This document shows, piece by piece, positions 16,109 to 24,141 of a stretch of DNA of 64,000 bases. A program made the position numbers and the translations under genes. Where the stretch lies: the NCBI GenBank assembly GCA_024234875.1, contig JACKNM010000002.1, positions 682,001-746,000 of the forward strand, in the 5' to 3' direction. The notes under the pieces are model-generated. The model had not been told where the DNA came from, made no database searches, and saw only the letters and a list, made by a program, of their open reading frames with translations. Source of the stretch: Ectothiorhodospiraceae bacterium (lineage in GTDB: Bacteria > Pseudomonadota > Gammaproteobacteria > HK1). How positions within the stretch are numbered: the first letter of the stretch is position 1; every line of letters starts with the position of its first letter.

Positions 16109-17745
16109 GCGGCCTGCGCACGCTGGCGGCGGTGGCGCTCGCGGCGCTCGCCGCGCTCCCGAACGCCGGCGCCCGCGCTCAGGACTGGATCTACACCGCC
16201 CGTCCCGGCGACACGCTGTGGGATCTCACCGAGCGCTACCTCGTGAGCCTCGCCTACGTCGAGCGGCTGCGGGCGTACAACGACATCGCCGAGCCCACCG
16301 CGCTACCGCCCGGGCGACGTATCCGTGTGCCGATTCGCTGGCTGCGCGTCCAGCCGGCGCCGGCGCGGGTGATCGAGGTGGTCGGTGCGGCCGAGATGGT
16401 GGACGCCGGCGGCGCCACCGCGCCCCTGACGGCCGGTCAGCAGCTCGCGACCGGGGACCGGGTGCGCACGCCGACCGGTGCCAGCACCACCATCGAGTTC
16501 GCCGACGGCTCGCGCATGGTGGTGCTGCCGGAATCCGACGTCGAGATGGACAGCCTGAGCATGTACGGGGACACCGGCATGGTCGACTCGCTGTCGCGGC
16601 TACGCGGTGGGCGCGTGGAATCGACGGTACGACCGGCGGTGGGACCCGGCTCGCGGTTTCGAATCGGCACCCCGGCCGCCGTCGCCGCCGCCCGCGGCAC
16701 CGGCTTCCGTGTCGGCTACTCGGCCGACGACGGCGCGGCGCGCACCGAGGTCACCGAGGGTACCGTCGGCGTCAGCGACGAGCGCCAGACGCGGACGCTC
16801 TCGGCCGGATTCGGTGTCGTCGCCCGGCCGGGTGAGCGGCTGGCCAGGCCTCGCCCACTGCTGCCGGCTCCCGATCTCTCCGCTCTGCCGGCGCGGCAGG
16901 AACGGCCCATCGTGCGGCTGGCGTGGCCCGCGGTGGCCGACGCGGTGCGCTATCGCGCCCAGATCTTCGCCGGTGAGTCGGCCGAGCGCCTGCTCCTCGA
17001 CACCGTGGTGGACGCACCGGCGACCGCGCTCGAGGCGCCGCCCGACGGCGACTACCTCCTCAGTGTCCGCGCCATCGACGCCGAGTCCCTGGAAGGGCTC
17101 GACGCGCGACTTCCGATCGTCGTCGACGCGCTGCCGCTGCCGCCGCCGCCGCTGCGCCCGCCGCACGAGGCGGCGATGCCGGCGACCAACGTGCCCGAGC
17201 TCTGGTGGTCGGTGCCGCAAGATGCAGCCGCATTCCGGCTCCAGATCGCCGACAACCCGGCGTTCTCGCCACCGTTGCTGGTCGATACCGAGCTCGACGG
17301 AGACCGTTTCACGCCGCCCGGCGAGCTCCCGCCCGGAACCTATTACTGGCGCCTGTCGACCAGGACCGCGAGCGGCGACGTCGGCCCCTTCGGCGACACG
17401 CGCGCGTTCCGCCTGCAACTCGTCCCGCCCGGCGTCGAGGCGGCACCGCCCGCGGTCGGTGAGGAGACGGTCGAGTTCTCCTGGAGCGAGGCGCTCGGCG
17501 CGGTGCGCTACGAGTTCGATCTCGCGCGCGACGAGGGGTTCACCGACATCGTCGAGCACCTCGAGGTCGACTCCCCGCGGGTGCAGCTCCCGACACCGTC
17601 CGCCGGCGTCTACTACTTCCGCGCGCGCGGTGTGAGCGCCGAGAACGTCCCCGGCACCTACGGGCCGCCGAGCCGGTTGGAGGTGCCGTCGAACTTCCCG
17701 TGGTGGCTGCTTCCGATCGGCGGTCTGCTGCTGATCCTGCTGTAG
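16105..17745 (+). CDS. LysM-FecR envelope protein with repeat beta-domains and C-terminal membrane anchor
   Basis: About 546 residues. A signal peptide (RTLAAVALAALAALPNAGARA) is followed by a LysM domain (about 29-75, YTARPGDTLWDL... ALPPGRRIRVP) that should bind peptidoglycan. A FecR domain follows (about 85-210, TGASTTIEFADGSRMVVLPESD, RGGRVESTV, TPAAVAAARGTGFRV). Two to three fibronectin-III-like repeats come next (IVRLAWPAVADAVRYRAQI; PELWWSVPQDAAAFRLQIAD; TVEFSWSEALGAVRYEFDLA), and the end is a hydrophobic stretch (WWLLPIGGLLLILL). It is likely periplasmic and cell-wall-associated, acting as sensor or scaffold for the CHASE2 kinase. The best start is a CTG at 16105 overlapping the regulator's stop; the first ATG/GTG alternatives lie inside the previous gene or remove part of the signal peptide (GTG 16132). 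Confidence 0.82.
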   Translation: MSGLRTLAAVALAALAALPNAGARAQDWIYTARPGDTLWDLTERYLVSLAYVERLRAYNDIAEPTALPPGRRIRVPIRWLRVQPAPARVIEVVGAAEMVDAGGATAPLTAGQQLATGDRVRTPTGASTTIEFADGSRMVVLPESDVEMDSLSMYGDTGMVDSLSRLRGGRVESTVRPAVGPGSRFRIGTPAAVAAARGTGFRVGYSADDGAARTEVTEGTVGVSDERQTRTLSAGFGVVARPGERLARPRPLLPAPDLSALPARQERPIVRLAWPAVADAVRYRAQIFAGESAERLLLDTVVDAPATALEAPPDGDYLLSVRAIDAESLEGLDARLPIVVDALPLPPPPLRPPHEAAMPATNVPELWWSVPQDAAAFRLQIADNPAFSPPLLVDTELDGDRFTPPGELPPGTYYWRLSTRTASGDVGPFGDTRAFRLQLVPPGVEAAPPAVGEETVEFSWSEALGAVRYEFDLARDEGFTDIVEHLEVDSPRVQLPTPSAGVYYFRARGVSAENVPGTYGPPSRLEVPSNFPWWLLPIGGLLLILL

Positions 17746-17827
17746 CGACCGGGCGGGCGATGTCGCGGCGAGTCGGACCGCGGCGGGCTGGCGGCGAGCT
17801 CGGGGCATCGCCGCCGTCGGAGCCGCG

Positions 17828-20479
17828 GTGCCGAGCCGCGGACGGCCAGGTGGCGTGAGCCGCGCAGACCCGGACGAGAACGGGCGCCGCGAGGGGCTCG
17901 GGCTACCTCGGCGCCACATCGTGCAGTCGCTCGCGCTGCTCGCGGTGGCGCTGGTCGCGATCGCCTGGAACTGGCTCTGGCGCTACGACCTCGCGCTCTA
18001 CGACGTCGCGCTGCGCCTGTGGAGTCGGCCGGCGCCGGCTGACGTCGTCATCGTGGCCATCGACGAGCCGAGCCTCGAGGCGCTCGGGCGGTGGCCGTGG
18101 TCGCGGCGGATCCACGCCGCCCTCGTCGACCGGCTGGCCGCGGCGGGAGCCGGCGCGATCGGCCTCGATCTCGTGCTCGCCGAGCCGCAGCGCGACGACC
18201 CCGGCGCCGATGCCGCGCTGGCGCGCGCAATCTCCGCCCACGGACGCGTGGTGATGCCGGTGGTCCCGGAGCAGCGCCGCCTCGGTGGGCAGATCATCGA
18301 GACCTTGCCGATCGAGACCATCGCCGGCGCGGCGCGCGCCTTCGGCCATGTGGACGTGGAGATCGACGGCGACGGGCTGAGCCGCCGCCTGTTCCTCGCC
18401 GCCGGGGTCGGAGCGCCGCACTGGCGCGCCTTCGCGTTGGCGCTACTGGAGGTCTCGGACCCGCGGGCCGCGGGGCACTGGCCGTCCCCACCCTCGGAGT
18501 CCGGCACCGGGCTGGACTGGGTGCGCGCCCACGAGATCCTGGTGCCGTTCGCCGGCCCACCGGGGCACTTTCGCCGGGTGTCCTATGTCGACGTGCTCGG
18601 CGGCCGGGTGCCCGCATCGGAGCTGGTCGGCCGGACAATCCTCGTCGGTGCCACGACGGCCGGGCTCGGAGACACGCTGCCGACACCGGTCTCGGCCCAG
18701 CGCGAGCCGATGGCCGGCGTCGAGCTGCACGCAAACGTGCTCGACACGCTGCGCAACGAGATCCGCATCGAGGCCGCATCGTTGCCGGCGCGCCTCACGC
18801 TGGCGACGGTGCTGCTGCTGGTGCCGCTCATCGCCTACCCGCGTCTGAGCCCGATGGCGAGCCTGGTCGCGTCGATCGGCCTGTCCGTCGGCAGCCTCGG
18901 GCTGAGCGCCGTGCTACTCGTGGCGGGCGTCTGGATGCCGCCGGTCGCGCTGGCCCTGGCCCTCGCCGCCACCTATCCGCTGTGGACCTGGGCGCGCCTG
19001 GAGGCCGCCGTGCACCACATGGACGCCGAGGTGGCACGCCTGGACGCCCAGCGCCGGGCCCTCGACGTCGCCGTCGCGTCGGACCGGGTCACCGCCCCGG
19101 CGGCCTTCCTCGCCCGCGTGCTGCCGTTCCGGGGCTGGTGGCTCCGCGACGCGGCCGGGCAGCTGGTGGCGGTCGGCCACGAGGCGCCCCGGGGGGTCGA
19201 CCCCGACCGTCCGCCGCCAGGGATCCGGCGCGTGAAGGAGCGGGTCCGCCACGCCGGGGCCGAGGGCGCGAGCCTCACCATCTGGCTGGCCGCCGATGCG
19301 CCGGCCGGCTCCGAGGACGCCATCCGCTCCGCCGTGCACGGCGCGGGCGCGGCGCGCCGCCGGGCCGCCGTCGGATCGCTGGAGCTGGTGCAGCAGCGCA
19401 TCGAGCAGGTCCAGGAAGCGACGCAACGGCTCCGAGACGCCCAGCGGGTGATCGAGGAGAGCGTGGCCCAGATGCCGACCGGGGTGCTGGTCGCGGGCAT
19501 CGACGGCCGGGTCGTGCTGGCCAATCGGCGCGCGGCCCAATACCTGACCGGCGACCCCGGCGCGAGGCTCGGGGGGCTCGGACTGCTGGACTTGCTCGAC
19601 CGCCTGAGCCCCGAGGTGCCGACGGCGTGGGGTGCGACGATCGGCGAGGTGCTCGGCAGCGGGCAGTCGCCGGTGGTCGATGCCCGCGGCGCCGGGGACC
19701 GCGACCTGGTGGCGCAGATCTCGGCCCTGGTCGGTGAGGGACAGCGGCTGCGCGGTCTGGTCGTCAGCCTCGCCGACGTCAGCGCGCTGCGCGCCAGTGA
19801 GCGGGCTCGGGCCGAGCTGCTCGCATTCCTGTCGCACGACCTTCGCGCGCCCCTGGTCTCGAGTCTCTCGGTGGTGGAGATGAGCCACCACGCCGAGGAG
19901 ACGGCAGCGCTCAGGGCCGCCCTCGAGCGCACCGGCCAGCTCGCGCGACGGACCCTGGAGCTCGCCGAGCAGTTCCTCACCTTCTCCGAGGCGAGCAGCT
20001 CGGGCAGCGGGGCACTCGGTGAGATGGACGTGGTCACGGTGGCGCTGCAGGCGGCCGACGAGGTCTGGCCGCAGGCCGAGCAACAGGGCGTGCGCATCGA
20101 GAGCCGGATCGAGACCGACGAGGCATGGATGGAGGGCGACCCTCAGCTCGTCGAGCGGGCGGTGGTGAACCTGCTGGTCAACGCGGTGCGCCACTCGGCG
20201 CGCAGCGCGGTGGTCGAGCTGGTGGTCTCGGCCAGCGACCACTGGGCTCGGGTCGCGGTGGTCGACCACGGCCGGGGGGTCGCACCGGAGCTCGCGCCGC
20301 ACGTCTTCGAGCGCTACCGGCGCGGGTCGGCGCAGGACACCGACCATGCCGGCGCCGGGCTCGGGCTCGCGATCGTCAAGGCGGTGGCGGAGCGCCACGG
20401 TGGTCGAGCGAGCCTCGAGACCACCCCCGGAGGCGGCGCGACCTTCGTGCTCACCTTCCCCCGCGCCCCCGACGCCTGA
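17828..20479 (+). CDS. CHASE2-domain sensor histidine kinase with PAS domain
   Basis: 883 residues. A membrane helix at about 35-55 precedes a large extracytoplasmic CHASE2 domain (about 57-310: VVIVAIDEPSLEALGRWPWSR, GAIGLDLVLAEPQRDDPGAD). Three membrane helices follow (about 320-390), then a PAS-like segment (about 545-650, QMPTGVLVAGIDGRVVLANRRAA), HisKA with phospho-accepting His670 in AFLSHDLRAPL, and HATPase_c with N-box NLLVNAVRHSA, G1 VDHGRGVAPE and G2 GAGLGLAIVKAV. It is expected to phosphorylate the regulator at 15401 in response to an envelope signal, with the LysM-FecR protein between them in the operon. CHASE2 and FecR genes often adjoin, from family knowledge. GTG start with GGAG 5 nt upstream. 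Confidence 0.9.
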   Translation: MPSRGRPGGVSRADPDENGRREGLGLPRRHIVQSLALLAVALVAIAWNWLWRYDLALYDVALRLWSRPAPADVVIVAIDEPSLEALGRWPWSRRIHAALVDRLAAAGAGAIGLDLVLAEPQRDDPGADAALARAISAHGRVVMPVVPEQRRLGGQIIETLPIETIAGAARAFGHVDVEIDGDGLSRRLFLAAGVGAPHWRAFALALLEVSDPRAAGHWPSPPSESGTGLDWVRAHEILVPFAGPPGHFRRVSYVDVLGGRVPASELVGRTILVGATTAGLGDTLPTPVSAQREPMAGVELHANVLDTLRNEIRIEAASLPARLTLATVLLLVPLIAYPRLSPMASLVASIGLSVGSLGLSAVLLVAGVWMPPVALALALAATYPLWTWARLEAAVHHMDAEVARLDAQRRALDVAVASDRVTAPAAFLARVLPFRGWWLRDAAGQLVAVGHEAPRGVDPDRPPPGIRRVKERVRHAGAEGASLTIWLAADAPAGSEDAIRSAVHGAGAARRRAAVGSLELVQQRIEQVQEATQRLRDAQRVIEESVAQMPTGVLVAGIDGRVVLANRRAAQYLTGDPGARLGGLGLLDLLDRLSPEVPTAWGATIGEVLGSGQSPVVDARGAGDRDLVAQISALVGEGQRLRGLVVSLADVSALRASERARAELLAFLSHDLRAPLVSSLSVVEMSHHAEETAALRAALERTGQLARRTLELAEQFLTFSEASSSGSGALGEMDVVTVALQAADEVWPQAEQQGVRIESRIETDEAWMEGDPQLVERAVVNLLVNAVRHSARSAVVELVVSASDHWARVAVVDHGRGVAPELAPHVFERYRRGSAQDTDHAGAGLGLAIVKAVAERHGGRASLETTPGGGATFVLTFPRAPDA

Positions 20480-20513
20480 CACCGCATCGGCAGTCGGACC
20501 GGCCGAGAGCGGC

Positions 20514-21221
20514 TCAGCCCCGGCCCACCGCCCGGAGCTCGACCCACGTTCCTCGCGACGAGAGATCGGTCAGGCGCAGGCGACCACCCGGCGTCCGGTC
20601 GACGGCGAGGTGACGGCGGGAGACGTCGCTGTAGCGGGCGTCGATCGCGATCTGGTTGTCGTGCGCGCGCCCGACGTGGGTTCGACCCGGGGCCAGCGGA
20701 TAGACCCGCCCGCCGGGCACGATCATCACGGCTGCGTCACCGGCGCGAAGGCGCGCCGGCACGGTGGCGAGGAGGCAGACGAAGAAGTCCCCGGGACCGA
20801 GCGTGATCGGCACCGTCTCGCCGCGGCGCAGCCGCACCATCTCCAACGACGCGCTCTCGCCCGCCGCCTCGTCGCTCGGCGCCGGCGCCGCCTCCGGCCG
20901 ACCGCGAGCGGCGCGACGCCGCAGCCACGCCAGGTAGTCCTCGAGCGCGAGGCGCACGACATCGGTGCGCTCGTCGCGGCGCAGGGTGAGCGCGGCGAAC
21001 AGCCGGCGCCATCCGCCCTCGACGGGGAAGAAGTCCGTCCCCAGCTCGCGCAGCAGCTGGTCGACCGCGGTCGGATCCGCGGCGAGGCGGGCGAGCGCCG
21101 ACTCGACCGGCTCGGTCTCGCGCGCCACGCGCTCCGACCGCGCCCCCACCGCACCGACGGCGCCCCGCGCGTCGGTGATCAGAGTGGTCATCGCCGCGGA
21201 GTCGTGACGCTGGTCGACCAT
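20514..21221 (-). CDS. FHA-domain protein with N-terminal FFPVEGGWRRL motif (paralogue 2)
   Basis: 235 residues. C-terminal FHA domain with VGRAHDNQIAI, VSRRHLAV and LTDLSSRGTWV. The N-terminal region carries LLRELGTDFFPVEGGWRRL (about 65-83), matching the protein at 14329-15066, and the following helical segment also aligns. It is convergent with the CHASE2 kinase, so the two paralogues face opposite flanks of the regulator/FecR/kinase operon. This arrangement suggests duplication followed by placement, or retention as part of one functional unit. The ATG start is chosen over a GTG eight codons upstream; neither has a strong Shine-Dalgarno. No catalytic domain. Confidence 0.8.
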   Translation of the reverse strand: MVDQRHDSAAMTTLITDARGAVGAVGARSERVARETEPVESALARLAADPTAVDQLLRELGTDFFPVEGGWRRLFAALTLRRDERTDVVRLALEDYLAWLRRRAARGRPEAAPAPSDEAAGESASLEMVRLRRGETVPITLGPGDFFVCLLATVPARLRAGDAAVMIVPGGRVYPLAPGRTHVGRAHDNQIAIDARYSDVSRRHLAVDRTPGGRLRLTDLSSRGTWVELRAVGRG

Positions 21222-21287
21222 CTGCTCGCCCCGTCGCTGGCGCACGACCGATACCCCGACCCGTGGCCCCGGGGCGATCCTAGCAAG

Positions 21288-21341
21288 CCTGTCGGGCTCG
21301 AGAGGCCGTCTCGAGGGACCCGGTGCTCCGAGCCCGACAGG
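21288..21341 (-). terminator. Perfect 13-bp hairpin after the CoA-ligase gene
   Basis: Arms CCTGTCGGGCTCG (21288-21300) and CGAGCCCGACAGG (21329-21341) with a 28-nt loop, lying 16 nt downstream of the minus-strand CoA-ligase stop. Probably ends the deacetylase/ligase transcript before the FHA gene. Confidence 0.55.
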
Positions 21342-21356
21342 TTGCCAGTGGCGCGG

Positions 21357-22730
21357 TCACCGCGCGTCGACCAGCCGCACCGGCTTCTGCCGCCGCTCCA
21401 CTCCGGTGCGCGCAGCCGTCGCCCCCGGCGCCACCAGCTCGATCACCAGCTCCACCCCGGCCCGGGCCCGCAGGTGCGCCGCCACCGCGGCCGCGGTGCG
21501 GGCGTCGCGCGCGCCCTGCCACTCCACCTCGACCGTCATCCGGTCCACGCCGTCGACGCGCTCGACGCGGCAGATGTACTCGCCGGTCGCCGGCGCGAGG
21601 TCCCGCAACCAGCCGGCGACCGCGGTCGGATAGACGTTGACCCCGCGGAGCTTGACCATGTTGTCGCTACGCCCGAGAAAGCCCGCGATGCGGCGAAATG
21701 CGGGCACCGGCTCGGCGCGCCCGGGCAGGACGCGCGAGAGATCCTTGGTGTCGAAGCGCACGATGGGGTAGATGCCGTCCTTGAACAGGACGGTGACGCA
21801 GAGATTGCCGGTCTCGCCATCGGGCAGCGGTCGCCCGCTGTCCGGGTCCACCACCTCGACCAGGTGCGCGTCCTCCCACAGGAACAGCGCGCCCGGCTCC
21901 GGGCCTTCCGCGGCGAGGATGCCGGTGTCGCCGACCCCGTACCAGTCGCGCACCGGCGCGCCACCCCAGGCCGCGGACAGGGCGTCTCGCGTCGCGTGGT
22001 CGACGTGGCCCGAGATCAGGCGCAGTCGGATGTCCCGCCCGGGCTCGATGCCCTCGGTGCGCGCGACCTCCGCCAGGCGCGTCATGTAATCCCCGAAGCC
22101 GACCAGAGCGGTGACCCCGAAGTGCTGCATCAGGCGCACCTGCTGCACCGAGGGCGTCTCGACCCCGGTGCCGGCGGTGAGCGCGAGGCAACCGGTGTAG
22201 TGGAGCAGGGTCTCGCGGATGTAGTGCCCGCCGTTGACCATGCCGAAGCCGTACACCGAGTGGACGACGTCGTCGTCGCGAAGACCCTGCAGGCGGTAGG
22301 CGCGGGCGAGCAGGCAGTTCTGGATCTCGCGGTCGCGCGGGCCGTAGACCAGCGGTTGCGGCGCGCCGGTCGTGCCGCTGGTGGTGTGGAGCACGACGTG
22401 GCGCGGCGCGTCGGGCAGATCGCGGCCGTGGAAGTCACCGAGTGGCGGGTGCTCCTCGACGTTGCGCATCAGGTCGGACTTCGAGAACGCGGGCAGCCGC
22501 GGCAGGTCCTCGATGGTGCGCACGTCACCGGGCTCGAGCCCGGCCGCTCGCCAGCGCCGGGCGTAGAAGGGGATGCGCCAGGCGCGCGCGAGCACCGCCT
22601 CGAGACGCGCCTGCTGCAACGCGCGGAGCCGCTCCGGGTCGAGCCTGGCCGGCCCGCGCAGGAACGCCTCTCCGATCGGGTACTCGCGCGCGATGCGCGC
22701 CGGATCCGCCTCCTCGAAGTAGCCGCTCAC
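21357..22730 (-). CDS. Phenylacetate-CoA ligase (PaaK)-like acyl-adenylate synthetase
   Basis: 457 residues, normal for PaaK-type enzymes, which activate aryl or acyl acids to CoA thioesters through an AMP intermediate. Visible motifs are the phosphate loop HTTSGTTGAPQPLVYG (about 118-133), GVGDTGILAAEG, PIVRFDTKDLS and the C-terminal hinge RSDNMVKLRGVNVYPT, typical of the PaaK C-terminal domain. The GTG start at 22730 overlaps the TGA of the upstream deacetylase (GTGA), implying coupling; a longer N-terminus would run into that gene. The substrate is unknown and the pairing with a deacetylase is uncommon, so the activated acid may be a nitrogenous or sugar-derived compound (speculative). Confidence 0.85.
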   Translation of the reverse strand: MSGYFEEADPARIAREYPIGEAFLRGPARLDPERLRALQQARLEAVLARAWRIPFYARRWRAAGLEPGDVRTIEDLPRLPAFSKSDLMRNVEEHPPLGDFHGRDLPDAPRHVVLHTTSGTTGAPQPLVYGPRDREIQNCLLARAYRLQGLRDDDVVHSVYGFGMVNGGHYIRETLLHYTGCLALTAGTGVETPSVQQVRLMQHFGVTALVGFGDYMTRLAEVARTEGIEPGRDIRLRLISGHVDHATRDALSAAWGGAPVRDWYGVGDTGILAAEGPEPGALFLWEDAHLVEVVDPDSGRPLPDGETGNLCVTVLFKDGIYPIVRFDTKDLSRVLPGRAEPVPAFRRIAGFLGRSDNMVKLRGVNVYPTAVAGWLRDLAPATGEYICRVERVDGVDRMTVEVEWQGARDARTAAAVAAHLRARAGVELVIELVAPGATAARTGVERRQKPVRLVDAR

Positions 22731-23587
22731 GGCGCCGGGTGCCGCGCCGCCCACCAGCGCGCGATCTCCAGCCGGGTCGCCACCCAGGTGTCACCGCGGC
22801 GGCGTACGTGGTCGAGGAAACGCTCGAGGTAGCCGATCCGACCCGGGCGGCCGATGATCCGCAAGTGCACGCCGAGCGACATCATCCGCGGCGCGTGGGC
22901 ACCCTCGCGCCACAGCCAGTCGAAGCTGTCGACCGCGTACTGCAGCCAGTCGGCCGGGGTGTAGGCCGGGCTGGTCCACATCTTCATGTCGTTGGTGTCG
23001 ATGGCGTAGGGCATCACCAGGATCGGGCGGCCGCCGGCCACGTCCCAGAACGGGACGTCGTCGGAGTAGTCGTCCATGTGGTACTCGAATCCGGCCTCGG
23101 CGAGCAGCCGCCGGGTGGCGTCGGTCGTCAGGTAGCGGGACAACCAGCCGAGCGGGCGTTGGCCGGTGGTGGACGCGATCGAGCTGACCGCGCGGGCGAT
23201 GAAGTCGCGCTCCGCCGGCTCGTCGAGGCGGAACTGGTGGGTCCAACGCCAGCCGTGGCTGCACACCTCGTGGTCGGCGGCGACGATGGCGCGGGCGAGC
23301 GCCGGTGCGCGCTCCAGGCTGAGCGCGGCGGCGGTGAAGGTCGCGCGCGCCCGATATCTCGCGAGCAGGGCCAGCACACGCGGTGCGCCGGCCTTGATTC
23401 CGTACTGGTAGTTGCTCTCGTTGGCGTGGTTGCGCGCTGCGCGCTTGAGCACCACGCCCAGCTCGTCGACCGGCTCCGGCGACGGGTCACCGTCGCGCGG
23501 GGACAGCTCCGACCCCTCCTCGACATTGACCACCAGCGACAGCGCGACGCGCGCCCGCTGCGGCCAGTGCTCGACGCTTTCCGACAT
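22727..23587 (-). CDS. Polysaccharide deacetylase family (PuuE-like)
   Basis: 286 residues of the NodB/CE4 fold. The N-terminal strand LVVNVEEGSE occupies the usual D-D position in the form seen in PuuE-like allantoinases. ESNYQYGIKAGAPRVLALL, the zinc histidines in EVCSHGWRWTHQ, and MSLGVHLRIIGRPGRIGYLERFLDHV near the end fit that cytoplasmic subgroup. Such enzymes act on C-N bonds of small molecules or on acetamido sugars. No signal peptide, so a cytoplasmic small-molecule substrate is likely. It overlaps the CoA ligase by GTGA. The start (MSESVEHW) has GGAG upstream; the 42-residue upstream extension is rejected. Confidence 0.83.
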   Translation of the reverse strand: MSESVEHWPQRARVALSLVVNVEEGSELSPRDGDPSPEPVDELGVVLKRAARNHANESNYQYGIKAGAPRVLALLARYRARATFTAAALSLERAPALARAIVAADHEVCSHGWRWTHQFRLDEPAERDFIARAVSSIASTTGQRPLGWLSRYLTTDATRRLLAEAGFEYHMDDYSDDVPFWDVAGGRPILVMPYAIDTNDMKMWTSPAYTPADWLQYAVDSFDWLWREGAHAPRMMSLGVHLRIIGRPGRIGYLERFLDHVRRRGDTWVATRLEIARWWAARHPAP

Positions 23588-23724
23588 CGACCGACTCCGA
23601 CGACCGTCCACCGGGCTGGCGATGGTAGCAGTCCGCCCGACCGGGGCGGCGCCGCGGCGCTTCGTGAGATAATCGCCGGCGTCGTCCGGGCCCACGCGCG
23701 GGCCGAGAAGCACGGGAGAGTGGC

Positions 23725-24018
23725 GTGGTCGGATTTCTGAAGAGGCTCTTCTCCGGTGGGAGCGGCGAGCCGCCGCCGCCCAGGGAAGAGGCGAGCATGG
23801 AGTACGAGGGCTTCACCATCGTCGCCGCGCCGCAACAGGACGCGGGCGGCTGGCGGGTCGCCGGGGCGGTGCGCAAGGAGATCGACGGCGAGGTGCGCGA
23901 GCACACGTTCGTTCGCGCGGACGTGAGCCCGGACAAGGATGCGGTGGTGCAGATGACGCTGGCCAAGGGCCAGCGCATCGTCGACGAGCAGGGCGAGCGC
24001 ATCTTCGCCGCCCGCTGA
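23725..24018 (+). CDS. HlyU-family protein
   Basis: 97 residues matching the HlyU fold known from Vibrio: a short basic N-terminus (GFLKRLFSGG), then EYEGFTIVAAPQQDAGGWRV, KEIDGEVREHTFVRADVS, and the ending LAKGQRIVDEQGERIF. Original members were described as transcriptional activators, but many small homologues have no known role, so regulation is uncertain. GTG start with CGGGAG about 8 nt upstream. Stands alone, divergent from the deacetylase gene. Confidence 0.85.
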   Translation: MVGFLKRLFSGGSGEPPPPREEASMEYEGFTIVAAPQQDAGGWRVAGAVRKEIDGEVREHTFVRADVSPDKDAVVQMTLAKGQRIVDEQGERIFAAR

Positions 24019-24083
24019 CCGCGGCACGCCAGCCGGCGATGGCTCCGAGCGGCCGGGGTGGTCGCTCGCTCCGTGGTGTGGCG

Positions 24084-24136
24084 GGCGTCGCCGCCTGACC
24101 GCGGCGCGACGCCGATGCGCGGCGCACGCGCCGCGC
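24084..24136. terminator. Two GC-rich inverted repeats between convergent genes
   Basis: First hairpin: GGCGTCGC (24084-24091) with GCGACGCC (24106-24113). Second: an almost complete palindrome GCGCGGCGC/GCGCCGCGC (24117-24136). Both sit between the convergent HlyU-like and hydrolase genes, where termination in both directions is expected. Confidence 0.45.
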
Positions 24137-24141
24137 GCGGG

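Noticed and set aside
18091..19737. A 548-codon frame inside the CHASE2 kinase gene
   Set aside because: It is Arg/Gly-rich, lacks motifs and is fully contained in another frame of the kinase gene.
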